Origin: Firm-13 sp964617375
GTDB lineage: Bacteria; Bacillota; Clostridia; Saccharofermentanales; Saccharofermentanaceae
Direction of reading: 5' to 3'
DNA: 36,216 nucleotides
Assembly: GCA_964617375.1 (NCBI GenBank)
Contig: CAZTXQ010000029.1
Coordinates: 1-36,216, forward strand
Below the pieces are notes generated by a model. The model was not told the origin of the DNA. It made no database searches and was given only the letters and a program-made list of their open reading frames with translations. How positions within the stretch are numbered: position 1 is the stretch's first letter; every line of letters starts with the position of its first letter. A program made the position numbers and the translations under genes. Below are positions 16,887 through 24,611 of this stretch, one piece after another.

Positions 16887-19304
16887 TTAATCTACTTTTT
16901 TCCCGCAGCCGGTGCAGAAAAGCGCGTCCGGCTTAAGCCTGGACCCGCAGTACGCACAAAAATTCGTCGGAATGATCATCTCCGGGGAAGTCTTAACTGC
17001 AGGCGCTTCCGGTTTTCGCGCATGGACGATCGCTTCCGCCTCTGACGGTTTTCGCGTATCGGAGACAACTTCCGTCACACCAGATTCTCGCGTATCGACA
17101 GTCACTTCCGCCTCCGACGTTGTCGCTGCCTCTTCCCCAGTTGCCTGATTCCCGGCAAGGCCCAGGCGCTTCTGCTCCTGCGAAAGAATCCTTTCCTTCA
17201 GCGACTTTTCCGTGATATCGACGGCCTGCGTACTGGACTCGGCCATAACGGAATCGCGCGCGTACGAATCGAAAATCTGCTCCTTACTGTCCAACATCTC
17301 CATCATCCGCTCGTCGATGCTGTTATCGGTCAGGAGCCTGTGAACGACGACGGTGTTGGTCTGGCCCATCCGGTAGGCACGCGAAATCGCCTGAGTCTCC
17401 AAGGCCGGCTTGATCTGCGGCTCGCAAAAAACGACGACGCTCGCTTCCTGAATATTGAGGCCGACGCCGCCGGCCTGGATCTGACAGACAAGCGCCGCTC
17501 CGGCGGGAGCCGTCTTGAATTCGTCGATGATTTGCTGCCGGCGTGCGGGAGGCACGCTTCCCGTGATCGGTTCCAGGGCGTCTTCGCCCAGCTCGCGGCT
17601 GACGACGGTAAGAACGTCGAGGAAGAACGAGAAAACGAGAATCTTCCGGTTGTTTTCCTTCGCGTCCTGGCAGATGTCCAAAAGGCGGTCGAGCTTCGGC
17701 GAACTCTCAGGGGTTCCTCCGGTCCACGCGATCCGCCGCATCTGCATGAATTGACCGACAGCGACCGCCTCACGGTATTTTGCGGCCTCGGACGGCCCGA
17801 AATCCACCCACTCCTCCATCTCGACCAGGGGCGGCAATTCGTGAAGCACATCCTCCCGGTTCCTTCTAAGATAGACCGGCGCTATGGATTGGCGAAAAAG
17901 GTCCGGACCCGCCAGATAATCGATGCTCTGAATGTTTTTCGCGATCTCCGGCTGCAGAAATCCGATCAGATTGCGCATCTCGTCGAGGCGGTTCTCAATC
18001 GGCGTTCCCGTCATGAAAAGGACTCTTTTCGCGCGGGTAATAAGCTTCTTGATCGCCTTTGTGCGCTGCGCTCCGGGGTTCTTGGCATAGTGAGCCTCGT
18101 CGGCGATCAGCATGTCGAGGGTCAACTCTTCAGGTAAAACAAGAACCTTAAGTGTCTCGTATGTGGTGACGGCTACGCCGCCGTTCTGTACCCAATCGGC
18201 CATCTGACTGTCGCGGTCGTCGCCGTGGATTCTGTATGCTTTCAGCTCACTGTGGCGGGTAATCTCCCTCAACCAGTTCACGAGTACGCTCGCCGGGCAG
18301 ACCACTTCAAAATACTTCGCGCCTTCGGTCTGAAGATGCGACATTGCTGCGATCGCCTCGACCGTTTTGCCGAGGCCCATCTCGTCCCCGAGAAGCGTGC
18401 GGGACTGGACGATTGCGTACTTCGCGCCGAATTCCTGATAACCGCGGAGAGCCGTTTTCATGAGGGAGCTGTTCAACGTCTGTGCTTCCACATTTTCGAC
18501 AAGCCCCTGCGGCAAATTGCCGTGCGTTGTTTCAACCTTCGCTTTTACGCCGGAAGTCGACTCGAGAATCGTGTAGTATTCGACGGAATTGCTCCGGAAT
18601 TCAGCCCAGGCCTCGGCGTCGCCGATACCTGTAAACGACCGGTAAGAGCTGTTCGCGGCCGCCAGATCCCTCTCGAATCCGGAATCCAGGAATGCTCCAA
18701 CCTTGTTCAGCGCGTCGACTGCGGCAGCTTTTTTGTCCTGCCCCGAAAAGAGCCATCGGACGGGCTCCTTTACGAGCTTCGCGCAGCTTAAGTCCGACGT
18801 TAGTCCGGCGCGGCAGCCACTGAGGATCTCGGCGCTTTTTCGCGCAAAATCGGACGTCTTTCGAATCTTGGTAATGGCCTTAATCAGATCGGTCGAGACG
18901 GATGTCGGGTGTTCCGGGTCAATCCTGACCCGGGTCTTCTCGCGGGCCGTTTTCACGACATCCTGAACCGCGGTCAGAATCTGCATCGAGGTCTGCTCGC
19001 CGACACCGCGAATGCTCTCAAGATCCGCCTGCGACATATGGGCCAGCTGCTCCAGATTCGTGACTCCCGCATCCCGGATCGCGCCCAGGCGCAGGCCCGG
19101 TTCGGCCTCGCTCAGGCGATCGAGCGAGATAGCCGAGAGCATCCGGTGAACGCATTCTTCGTTCAAAGCATGTGAGCCGTCGATCATCCGAGCATACGTA
19201 TCCGCGTAATCCTTGGCAACCGCGTCAGAATCGCGAAAAAGATTCTGTGCACGCGTATTTAAGCGTTCGTATATTTTCCCGTCGGGACGCTCTATCTTAC
19301 TCAA
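16887..19304 (-). CDS. SNF2-family DEAD/DEAH helicase with N-terminal helix-hairpin-helix and C-terminal zinc ribbon
   Basis: A DNA translocase of about 805 residues. An N-terminal region includes a helix-hairpin-helix-like LESIRGVGEQTSMQILTAV. The SNF2 ATPase core shows GDEMGLGKT (Walker A), ADEAH (motif II), MTGTPIENR (motif III), and AISRAYRMGQ (motif VI). The tail is a low-complexity linker with SEAE and TRKP repeats and ends in a double CxxC ribbon (CAYCG, CTGCG). Bacterial SNF2 proteins remodel or clear protein-DNA complexes. I favour TTG 19304 (SKIERPDGKIYERL) because GGGGTGGG lies just before it. GTG 19334 in the same frame has only a weak site. Confidence 0.9.
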   Translation of the reverse strand: MSKIERPDGKIYERLNTRAQNLFRDSDAVAKDYADTYARMIDGSHALNEECVHRMLSAISLDRLSEAEPGLRLGAIRDAGVTNLEQLAHMSQADLESIRGVGEQTSMQILTAVQDVVKTAREKTRVRIDPEHPTSVSTDLIKAITKIRKTSDFARKSAEILSGCRAGLTSDLSCAKLVKEPVRWLFSGQDKKAAAVDALNKVGAFLDSGFERDLAAANSSYRSFTGIGDAEAWAEFRSNSVEYYTILESTSGVKAKVETTHGNLPQGLVENVEAQTLNSSLMKTALRGYQEFGAKYAIVQSRTLLGDEMGLGKTVEAIAAMSHLQTEGAKYFEVVCPASVLVNWLREITRHSELKAYRIHGDDRDSQMADWVQNGGVAVTTYETLKVLVLPEELTLDMLIADEAHYAKNPGAQRTKAIKKLITRAKRVLFMTGTPIENRLDEMRNLIGFLQPEIAKNIQSIDYLAGPDLFRQSIAPVYLRRNREDVLHELPPLVEMEEWVDFGPSEAAKYREAVAVGQFMQMRRIAWTGGTPESSPKLDRLLDICQDAKENNRKILVFSFFLDVLTVVSRELGEDALEPITGSVPPARRQQIIDEFKTAPAGAALVCQIQAGGVGLNIQEASVVVFCEPQIKPALETQAISRAYRMGQTNTVVVHRLLTDNSIDERMMEMLDSKEQIFDSYARDSVMAESSTQAVDITEKSLKERILSQEQKRLGLAGNQATGEEAATTSEAEVTVDTRESGVTEVVSDTRKPSEAEAIVHARKPEAPAVKTSPEMIIPTNFCAYCGSRLKPDALFCTGCGKKVD

Positions 19305-19431
19305 AATCCCACCCCATCCGACTAAAACTGACACCGTTCCGGCAAACTTATCCGGCCTAATGATGAATATGATGATAAACTAATTTGAGAATGAAGTACA
19401 TCCTGAACCCATGTTTTCGGAGGATCGATAT

Positions 19432-19845
19432 ATGAAATACATTGAGCTTGAATCCGACCGCCTGACCTTCCGGAAATTCCGCCCGGACGATTTCCCGGTC
19501 GTCTTTGACTGGCTAAGCAACCTTGAAAACATGAAATATCGCTCCTCCGAGCTGGCATGGGAATTGCACCGCGACTACTGGAGAAAAGGCTATGGAACCG
19601 AGATCGGCGAGAAGCTCCTCAGGCTCGGATTCGAGACCCTGGCCTTAAGGCGAATCGTCGCGGACTGCAACACCTTAAACCGCGGCTCTTATCGCATCAT
19701 GGAAAAGATCGGCATGCGGCGTGAGGCGCACTATGTCAAATACTACCGCGGCAACAGTGCGCTCGACCATGCGTGGTGCGACAAATATCTGTATGCAATC
19801 TTACGGGAGGAATGGATGAAGAGGAGAAACAGCGATGTTCTCTAA
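19432..19845 (+). CDS. GNAT N-acetyltransferase with internal deletion
   Basis: RimJ/RimL-type GNAT. The N-terminal beta-1 is ESDRLTFRKFRPDDF, the acetyl-CoA loop is YWRKGYGTEIG, and the C-terminal NRGSYRIMEKIGMRREAHYVK is typical. Between SSE and LAWELHRDYW about 40 residues (strands 2-4, which normally end in the IGYWL block) are missing, so the chain has 137 residues instead of about 175. The deletion is in frame. It probably destroys the central sheet, so the protein may be inactive or a relic. ATG 19432 follows GGAGG, and the 3' end overlaps the next gene by 11 bp. Confidence 0.78.
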   Translation: MKYIELESDRLTFRKFRPDDFPVVFDWLSNLENMKYRSSELAWELHRDYWRKGYGTEIGEKLLRLGFETLALRRIVADCNTLNRGSYRIMEKIGMRREAHYVKYYRGNSALDHAWCDKYLYAILREEWMKRRNSDVL

Positions 19846-21118
19846 AGACCACAAAGCCGTTCAAATACTGAATTGCGACATCAATATTGAAGCCATCCCC
19901 ACCATCCAATCCGCCAGACTCCTGCATGTCGACGGGAAAGGCGCTTTGACGACCTCTTCTTATATTGCCGGCAACACAAAGGGAACCTTCGATTATCTGA
20001 CGCAGATTACGCTGAATGGCACTCCACTCATACAGATCAACTCGCCTGAGTATTCGACATTCAAGAGAATACTCTCAGCGGGACACGGCATCGAGAATGC
20101 CAATTGCCGGGAACTGAACGACATTCAGGATCGCATAAACGAACCTTTTTTATCTTTGGAAGACTCCATTGAGACTCTTGAACCACTCTTGGAACTCATG
20201 GACAGCGGTTTGTATCTCCTGGCAGATGCCCTGTGTTACCCGACAGATGGAGACGGTCACTTTTTCTGGGACGTCCCGGATGCGCCTTCCGTAAGCCCGG
20301 CCATGGAGCCGATTCTGCTTACGGATCGAGTATATCCTTTCATTTGGGGACAGCCGGCTTTTCTATACCCGACGGAAGATACTGATTCTTATGACGAAGA
20401 TCGCGTACGTCATTATGCCGAGATATTGGAGATGCCCGAAAACGCGCCGCGGGCGCTCGTCTACAGCTTCGGTCAGTTTCTTGGCTTTCTTCTGGACGGG
20501 CACCACAAAGCATGTGCCGCCGCTATTCTCCGAAAACCCCTGAAATGCCTGGTCATTATACCCTTTACGCGATATGGGTACACCAATGCGGCGAACAGGA
20601 CAATCCGTGACGCTCTCCATTTCGGATCTATATCCATCCCCGTAAGTGCGGTACCCTCCGAGTATTTGCCTGCTAAAAAGCACACGGAATCTTCCTCCTA
20701 TTCCGCACTGTCCGGGACAATCGATCACCGCGTCTGGGAAGACCGATATTTGAAAACAGCATGTGTATTTCCTTCCGTTTATGAATACGCGGATATGGCA
20801 GCCGCCGGGATCCCCGACGGCACACGCGTAACCGATGAAGTGATTCGAAATTGTCTGGTAAATCCGGACTTCGAGAATCAGCAAATACTGAAGGCCATTC
20901 TCTTCAGAATGGAACTTCAGGAAGACCCCGGACTAAAGGCAGCCGCAATCGCCTGTGTCAAACAATTGCCGTTCGGCAACTTATTGAAGCAAGTGTATAG
21001 AGCCTTGGCGAGAATCAGGAACGACGCGGAAGTCGAGCAGATCCTTGTCGATTACATGATCGATCATGAAGACATACACGACCCACTGCTTCCGATCATC
21101 AACTCGTATTGGCAATAG
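19835..21118 (+). CDS. uncharacterised 427-residue protein with a ParB-like DGHH motif
   Basis: I do not recognise the family. The first 170 residues are mixed alpha/beta with no signal peptide. At 219-231, LLDGHHKACAAAI followed by KPLKCLVIIPF matches the hallmark of ParB/sulfiredoxin-like domains (DGHHR and A helix, then I strand), so a nucleotide-binding or nuclease-like fold is possible but weakly supported. The C-terminal 100 residues look like HEAT-type helical repeats. GAGGAG precedes ATG 19835, which overlaps the GNAT gene. The stop is TAG. Hydrolase, CTPase or effector-related roles cannot be separated on this evidence. Confidence 0.65.
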   Translation: MFSKDHKAVQILNCDINIEAIPTIQSARLLHVDGKGALTTSSYIAGNTKGTFDYLTQITLNGTPLIQINSPEYSTFKRILSAGHGIENANCRELNDIQDRINEPFLSLEDSIETLEPLLELMDSGLYLLADALCYPTDGDGHFFWDVPDAPSVSPAMEPILLTDRVYPFIWGQPAFLYPTEDTDSYDEDRVRHYAEILEMPENAPRALVYSFGQFLGFLLDGHHKACAAAILRKPLKCLVIIPFTRYGYTNAANRTIRDALHFGSISIPVSAVPSEYLPAKKHTESSSYSALSGTIDHRVWEDRYLKTACVFPSVYEYADMAAAGIPDGTRVTDEVIRNCLVNPDFENQQILKAILFRMELQEDPGLKAAAIACVKQLPFGNLLKQVYRALARIRNDAEVEQILVDYMIDHEDIHDPLLPIINSYWQ

Positions 21119-21148
21119 AATGACCCAAACGGTTCGAACTCGATCGCA

Positions 21149-21178
21149 TTGACAATCGCCGCTTTATTGTCCTATACT
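21149..21178 (+). promoter_or_regulatory. consensus sigma-A promoter of the winged-helix regulator
   Basis: TTGACA (21149-21154) and TATACT (21173-21178) are 18 bp apart. The -10 merges into the palindrome at 21176-21199. Confidence 0.75.
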
Positions 21179-21199
21179 GTTCTCATATATGAGAACAGT
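21176..21199. promoter_or_regulatory. perfect 24-bp palindromic operator
   Basis: The sequence is an exact palindrome with the core GTTCTCATATATGAGAAC (21179-21196 region). It covers the -10 and the transcription start of the regulator gene. A dimeric repressor bound here would block initiation, so autoregulation by the encoded winged-helix protein is the simplest reading. It also shows that ATG 21189 lies at the transcription start and is not the translation start. Confidence 0.75.
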
Positions 21200-21212
21200 T
21201 GGAGGTAAGCGC

Positions 21213-21737
21213 ATGACCGAATTGGAGAAGCTTCTCGGAAACCCCGTCGCCTATCGTATTCTGCAGATCGTTGCGGCGGAGAAAACAGCGACCACCTTCA
21301 CGATCGCGGACAAAATGCCGGACATTTCGCGTGCCACGGTATATCGCTACTGCAAAAGAATGGCCGACAACGATATCCTTGAAACCATATCCGAAGACAA
21401 GATTCGCGGCCAGATCTGCCGTACCTACGCGGTCAGCCGGGTCACCATCTCCGGAGATGAAGAAACGAACGACTATATGACAGCAGCCCTGCTTTTCCTG
21501 CGCCAGGCCAGCCGGAAATACGAGGCCTATTTCTCGAAGAACAACATCGATACCAAGCGAGACAAGCTGTTCATGGTTTCCCCCGACCTGAATCTCGACG
21601 ACATGACGTATAACGAACTTTGCGACCGCATGAAAGCCCTTCTCTTCGAATACTCAGTCCGCAAGCCGGTCCCCGGCTCCCGCATCCGCAATCTCTATTT
21701 AATGTCCGCACCGGACGAATCATGGGAGGATATATGA
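21213..21737 (+). CDS. winged-helix transcriptional regulator (ArsR-like)
   Basis: A 174-residue regulator. The N-terminal winged helix shows LLGNPVAYRILQIVAAEKTA, then ISRATVYRYCKRMADNDILE (recognition helix), with a helical C-terminal effector or dimer domain. ATG 21213 follows GGAGGT at about 21201. The upstream in-frame ATG 21189 is inside the operator. Its stop overlaps the ATG of the isochorismatase-family gene (ATGA), so the regulator and enzyme form one autoregulated operon. The effector is unknown; the neighbour suggests a small metabolite or xenobiotic amide. Confidence 0.8.
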   Translation: MTELEKLLGNPVAYRILQIVAAEKTATTFTIADKMPDISRATVYRYCKRMADNDILETISEDKIRGQICRTYAVSRVTISGDEETNDYMTAALLFLRQASRKYEAYFSKNNIDTKRDKLFMVSPDLNLDDMTYNELCDRMKALLFEYSVRKPVPGSRIRNLYLMSAPDESWEDI

Positions 21738-22243
21738 ACAAAGCACTTCTGGTCATCGATATGCAGCGCCTTCTTGTCGGCAAAGACCACGCGAAAATAT
21801 TCAAGTACGATAACGAAACACTCCTCCGGAATGTGAATTACCGGATTTCCTGCTATCCGCCCGAAAACGTCTACTACATCCTCAATCTGATGAAAAGAAA
21901 CCTGATCAACCGTCTCGCTCCCGCGCAGGCCTATGACGGCGATCCCGCCGCGGAACTCGCCGACGAACTAAGCGTCGTATCCGCCAACGTCTACAAGAAG
22001 TTTGACGGCAACGCCTTCACAAATCCCGACCTCGCCGCGAAACTCCGCGCCTCCGGAATCACGGAACTCGACATCATCGGCGTCGACGGCTGCGGTTGTG
22101 TGCCCAGAACCGCCGAAGGCGGCCTTCGCGAGGGCTTCATCGCTCATATATTGAGCGGCGACGTCGCCACCATGTCGCCCAAGCGCGCCGCCAAACAGAG
22201 AGCCCGGATCACGGCACTCGGCGTAAAGTATGTGGATCAGTAA
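21734..22243 (+). CDS. isochorismatase-family cysteine hydrolase
   Basis: A 169-residue cytoplasmic hydrolase with the catalytic triad of the family: Asp9 in LLVIDMQ, Lys89 in VYKKFDGNAF, and Cys122 in GCGCVPRTA. The family includes nicotinamidases, N-carbamoylsarcosine amidases and isochorismatases. The loop after the first strand is longer than in pure isochorismatases and no substrate motif is decisive. The 4-bp overlap with the upstream regulator places it under the palindromic operator at 21176. After its stop begins a 700-bp gene-free region. Confidence 0.85.
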   Translation: MNKALLVIDMQRLLVGKDHAKIFKYDNETLLRNVNYRISCYPPENVYYILNLMKRNLINRLAPAQAYDGDPAAELADELSVVSANVYKKFDGNAFTNPDLAAKLRASGITELDIIGVDGCGCVPRTAEGGLREGFIAHILSGDVATMSPKRAAKQRARITALGVKYVDQ

Positions 22244-22426
22244 CCGCACGTGTACACCGGCGTGGCGGAATCACGATGCCAGCGGGTGGTGAGCCTCGAT
22301 GATTTTATGCGTACCTAGTTCGAGACAACTCTTATTCATCAAATTCTTTCTTCCTAAGATCGGTTGTACCAAGATGGTCAAGAAGCTCCAAATAAATAGC
22401 TACTTTGGTTTCGTTTATTGGCGAGC

Positions 22427-22813
22427 CTACTCAATCAGCTTCTAAATGCGTTTGAGTAGGTACGCCGGTGCCCTATTACGTTTTTTTTATCATTGCGAGC
22501 CTACTCAATTAGCATCTGAGCGCATTTGAGTAGGTACGCCAGCCTCCCGGCACGAGTTTCTTATCATTGATAAGCCTACTCAATCAGCATCTAAATGCAT
22601 TTGAGTAGGTTCGCCGGCCTCCCGAAGCACGTTTCTTATCATTGATAAGCCTACTCAATCGACATCAGAGCGCATTCGAGTAGGTACGTCTGCCTCCCGG
22701 CGCGGGTTTCTTATCATTGATAAGCCTACTCAATCGACATCTGAGTGCATTTGAGTAGGTTGGACGGTGCCACAAGGACGTTTCTTATCATTGATAAGCC
22801 TGTCAGGCTTATA
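22427..22813. repeat. five-unit tandem array (73-75 bp) of paired hairpins
   Basis: Units begin at 22427, 22500, 22575, 22650 and 22725. Each holds hairpin 1, CCTACTCAA to TTGAGTAGG (9-bp arms, 16-17-nt loop; arm TCGAGTAGG in unit 4), then a variable linker of about 25 bp and hairpin 2, CTTATCATTGATAAG (perfect at 22560, 22635, 22710 and 22784, degenerate after unit 1). It closes at 22796-22810 with AAGCCTGTCAGGCTT. Arms are conserved while loops and linkers vary, which argues for selection on structure or on protein binding. It lies between convergent genes. The rest of 22244-22943 shows no gene, and 22244-22426 and 22814-22943 show nothing I can name. Confidence 0.9.
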
Positions 22814-22943
22814 AATAATCTTTTAGGAGAGTGTTCATGCGCTCAAGTATCCCATAAATCCGGGAGCACTTTTTGTGAAGGTGGCTCTCACTCGCCGGAC
22901 TGGTGGATCTCGCTCAGAAAAAGCTGGCTCATTTTGTCACGGA

Positions 22944-23579
22944 TTACGTAGCCGTACTCTTCCGCCTTGCTATTCCCCATTTCAGCAGAGCCATACCGAT
23001 CATGAATCCGACCGAGTAGAGAAGAATATCACCGAGCGAAAAGAAGCCCTGCCCCAAGGCCGGCTGCAGCAATTCAATCGCGAAGAACAAGAGAAGGGCC
23101 GCCCAAAACCGCGGCTTGATTTGATTCGCGTACAGCAAAATCGGAAGCGGAATGAAGAGTGCCAGATTGATGACGGCAATAGCAATACTCCCCCGATCCG
23201 CGAAAAAATCCCATACAAAGCTGAGCGGATTCAACTCGAAGTTTCTCCAGACAAACCAACGCTGGAAGGAAGATGAAAGATCGTAGAAGCCATTGCGAAG
23301 AAGCAATCCCACAAGAAGAACCGCGCAATAGCCAACCAGTCCGATGATCTTCTCCGCGCGCGTCCAGCCTTTGCCTCTGAAAAGAATGAGCTGCAAGACA
23401 ATGTAAAACACGGCTACCTGTCCCGCCAGCAGGATTAGCTGCTTGGTCATGTTGCCGCTCCCGTAACTAATACTGAAAAAGACATTTGCGGTGATGAAAT
23501 AATTGAACAGAATCCCGAGAACGAGAGCAGGAAGAATCGTGATCAGCTTAATGACTATTTGCTTCTGGATTGCTTTCAT
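22944..23579 (-). CDS. VanZ-like membrane protein
   Basis: A 211-residue protein with five to six hydrophobic spans (about 8-30, 44-66, 77-97, 130-150, 158-175, 180-200). The pattern INLALFIPLPILLY, then FFAIELLQPALGQGFFSLGDILLYSVGFMIG, matches VanZ-like proteins, in which an E-x-x-Q followed by a D-x-x-x-N/S-x-x-G is typical. VanZ was named for low-level teicoplanin resistance; most homologues have no proven role. GGGGGCAAG precedes ATG 23579. It is downstream of the HigBA pair on the same strand. Confidence 0.75.
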   Translation of the reverse strand: MKAIQKQIVIKLITILPALVLGILFNYFITANVFFSISYGSGNMTKQLILLAGQVAVFYIVLQLILFRGKGWTRAEKIIGLVGYCAVLLVGLLLRNGFYDLSSSFQRWFVWRNFELNPLSFVWDFFADRGSIAIAVINLALFIPLPILLYANQIKPRFWAALLLFFAIELLQPALGQGFFSLGDILLYSVGFMIGMALLKWGIARRKSTAT

Positions 23580-23613
23580 CTTGCCCCCGACATTTTTCGA
23601 ATATCTTACAGAA

Positions 23614-23934
23614 TCACGTTTTTTTCATTTGGATGATGTCATATTTAGCAGGCAAGGCTGGGTCTGTTTTTAACATACTTAACAATCTACGGGCAGTTCC
23701 TATCGGCGCATTAGTACCGACTTCCCATGCCTCGACCGTTTTTTTTGAAACACCCAATACTTCGGCAAAAGTAGTCTGTGTCATCTGTAAACTTATACGA
23801 ATGTTTTTTATTTCCTGAGCATTAAACAAAGGTGCCGGATTTACCGTGCATTTCGTTTTTCTCGCTTTAACAACACCTTTTTCATAACCAACCGCTTCTG
23901 TTAATCCGGTCATTATGCTTTCATAAACGTTCAT
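23614..23934 (-). CDS. HigA-type antitoxin, Xre-family HTH
   Basis: A 106-residue DNA-binding antitoxin. The N-terminal arm may bind the toxin, and the C-terminal Xre domain shows IRISLQMTQTTFAEVLGVSKKTVEAWEVG and then TARRLLSML. ATG 23934 (MNVYESI) follows GGGAGACGGG. It lies 19 bp after the toxin gene; the toxin-first order is characteristic of higBA. It should neutralise the toxin and repress the promoter at 24315-24343 through the two palindromes there. Confidence 0.85.
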   Translation of the reverse strand: MNVYESIMTGLTEAVGYEKGVVKARKTKCTVNPAPLFNAQEIKNIRISLQMTQTTFAEVLGVSKKTVEAWEVGTNAPIGTARRLLSMLKTDPALPAKYDIIQMKKT

Positions 23935-23953
23935 TTTCGTCACCCGTCTCCCT

Positions 23954-24292
23954 TCATTCTGTCAAAGTATTCTCAAGAATTCTAATCACTTTCTTGATAG
24001 CATTCTGCTCTTCTTTGCTAAGGTTGTCCTTTTCGCTTTTGGGGTATGCGGTTATTAAGTAAATGCGTTCATAAACAGTAAAATCCACATAGCAAACCCT
24101 GGCACTACCACTCTTACCTCGATGTTCAAAAGCGATTCTTAGCTTACGCAAACCGCCGGTTCCTTTCATTAAAGCACCCTTTGATGGATTCATGGTAAGA
24201 TCTTCCTGCAGCAATTTTAACTCTTTGTCCGTAAATCCCATGGAGGTCCATTGCTTATCAAATTCCGGAAGCATTACAAATTCTCGTGTCAT
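23954..24292 (-). CDS. HigB/RelE-like toxin
   Basis: A 112-residue protein of the RelE/ParE superfamily, HigB-like group. The fold signature is a beta hairpin after two helices: LRKLRIAFEHRGKSGSARV, then CYVDFTVYERIYLITAYPKSEKDNLSKEE and a C-terminal helix. Such toxins are usually ribosome-dependent mRNA interferases. It is the promoter-proximal gene of the pair and has palindromic operators upstream. GGAGG lies 12 nt before ATG 24292, a longer spacing than usual, which might keep toxin translation low. Confidence 0.85.
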   Translation of the reverse strand: MTREFVMLPEFDKQWTSMGFTDKELKLLQEDLTMNPSKGALMKGTGGLRKLRIAFEHRGKSGSARVCYVDFTVYERIYLITAYPKSEKDNLSKEEQNAIKKVIRILENTLTE

Positions 24293-24314
24293 TTCACAAC
24301 CAAGCCTCCATCAC

Positions 24315-24352
24315 ATTCTACCCTATTTGATAGGGCGATACAAGTCTTGTAT
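24315..24352 (-). promoter_or_regulatory. promoter and two operators of the HigBA operon
   Basis: On the minus strand TTGTAT (24343-24338) and TAGAAT (24320-24315) are 17 bp apart. Palindrome CCCTATTTGATAGGG (24321-24335) fills the spacer and ATACAAGTCTTGTAT (24338-24352) covers the -35. Both would be blocked by a dimeric antitoxin. The remaining part of the 320-bp gap (24353-24547) shows nothing further I can name. Confidence 0.7.
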
Positions 24353-24547
24353 TCGATAATTCAACCATCTATATCTATAATACAACATTCTCTCTATCAC
24401 AAGCCCCGATTCTCGCCACTTAGTCTCCTTGCTCATGTCTTTTACCCTCTCTTATTTCAATAACTCAAGACTTTATGAAATAAGGACGCAATTGGAATCC
24501 CTTAATTTCCGTTCTCCTTTTCGCAAAGCAGAAAGCTCCATTCAAGC

Positions 24548-24575
24548 AAAAAGGAGCCTGCCATTTCCGGCAGAC
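24548..24575 (-). terminator. intrinsic terminator after the lipoprotein gene
   Basis: Minus strand: stem GTCTGCC (24575-24569) pairs with GGCAGGC (24562-24556) with one wobble and a 6-nt loop, then TCCTTTTTGC. It sits 36 bp past the stop of the 24612 gene. Confidence 0.7.
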
Positions 24576-24611
24576 CCCCAACCGTCCATTTCGTCCAACG
24601 CATGTCCTTTA

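Noticed and set aside
15884..16936. 350-codon plus-strand open frame over folD
   Set aside because: It overlaps the whole of folD antisense; folD has all family motifs and this frame has His/Arg-rich noise.
22427..22813. Array read as CRISPR
   Set aside because: The conserved parts are two separate hairpins in each 75-bp unit, the intervening segments resemble one another rather than being unique spacers, and no cas gene is near.
22427..22813. Array read as integron attC sites
   Set aside because: No RYYYAAC/GTTRRRY core sites, no cassettes between units and no integrase in the window.
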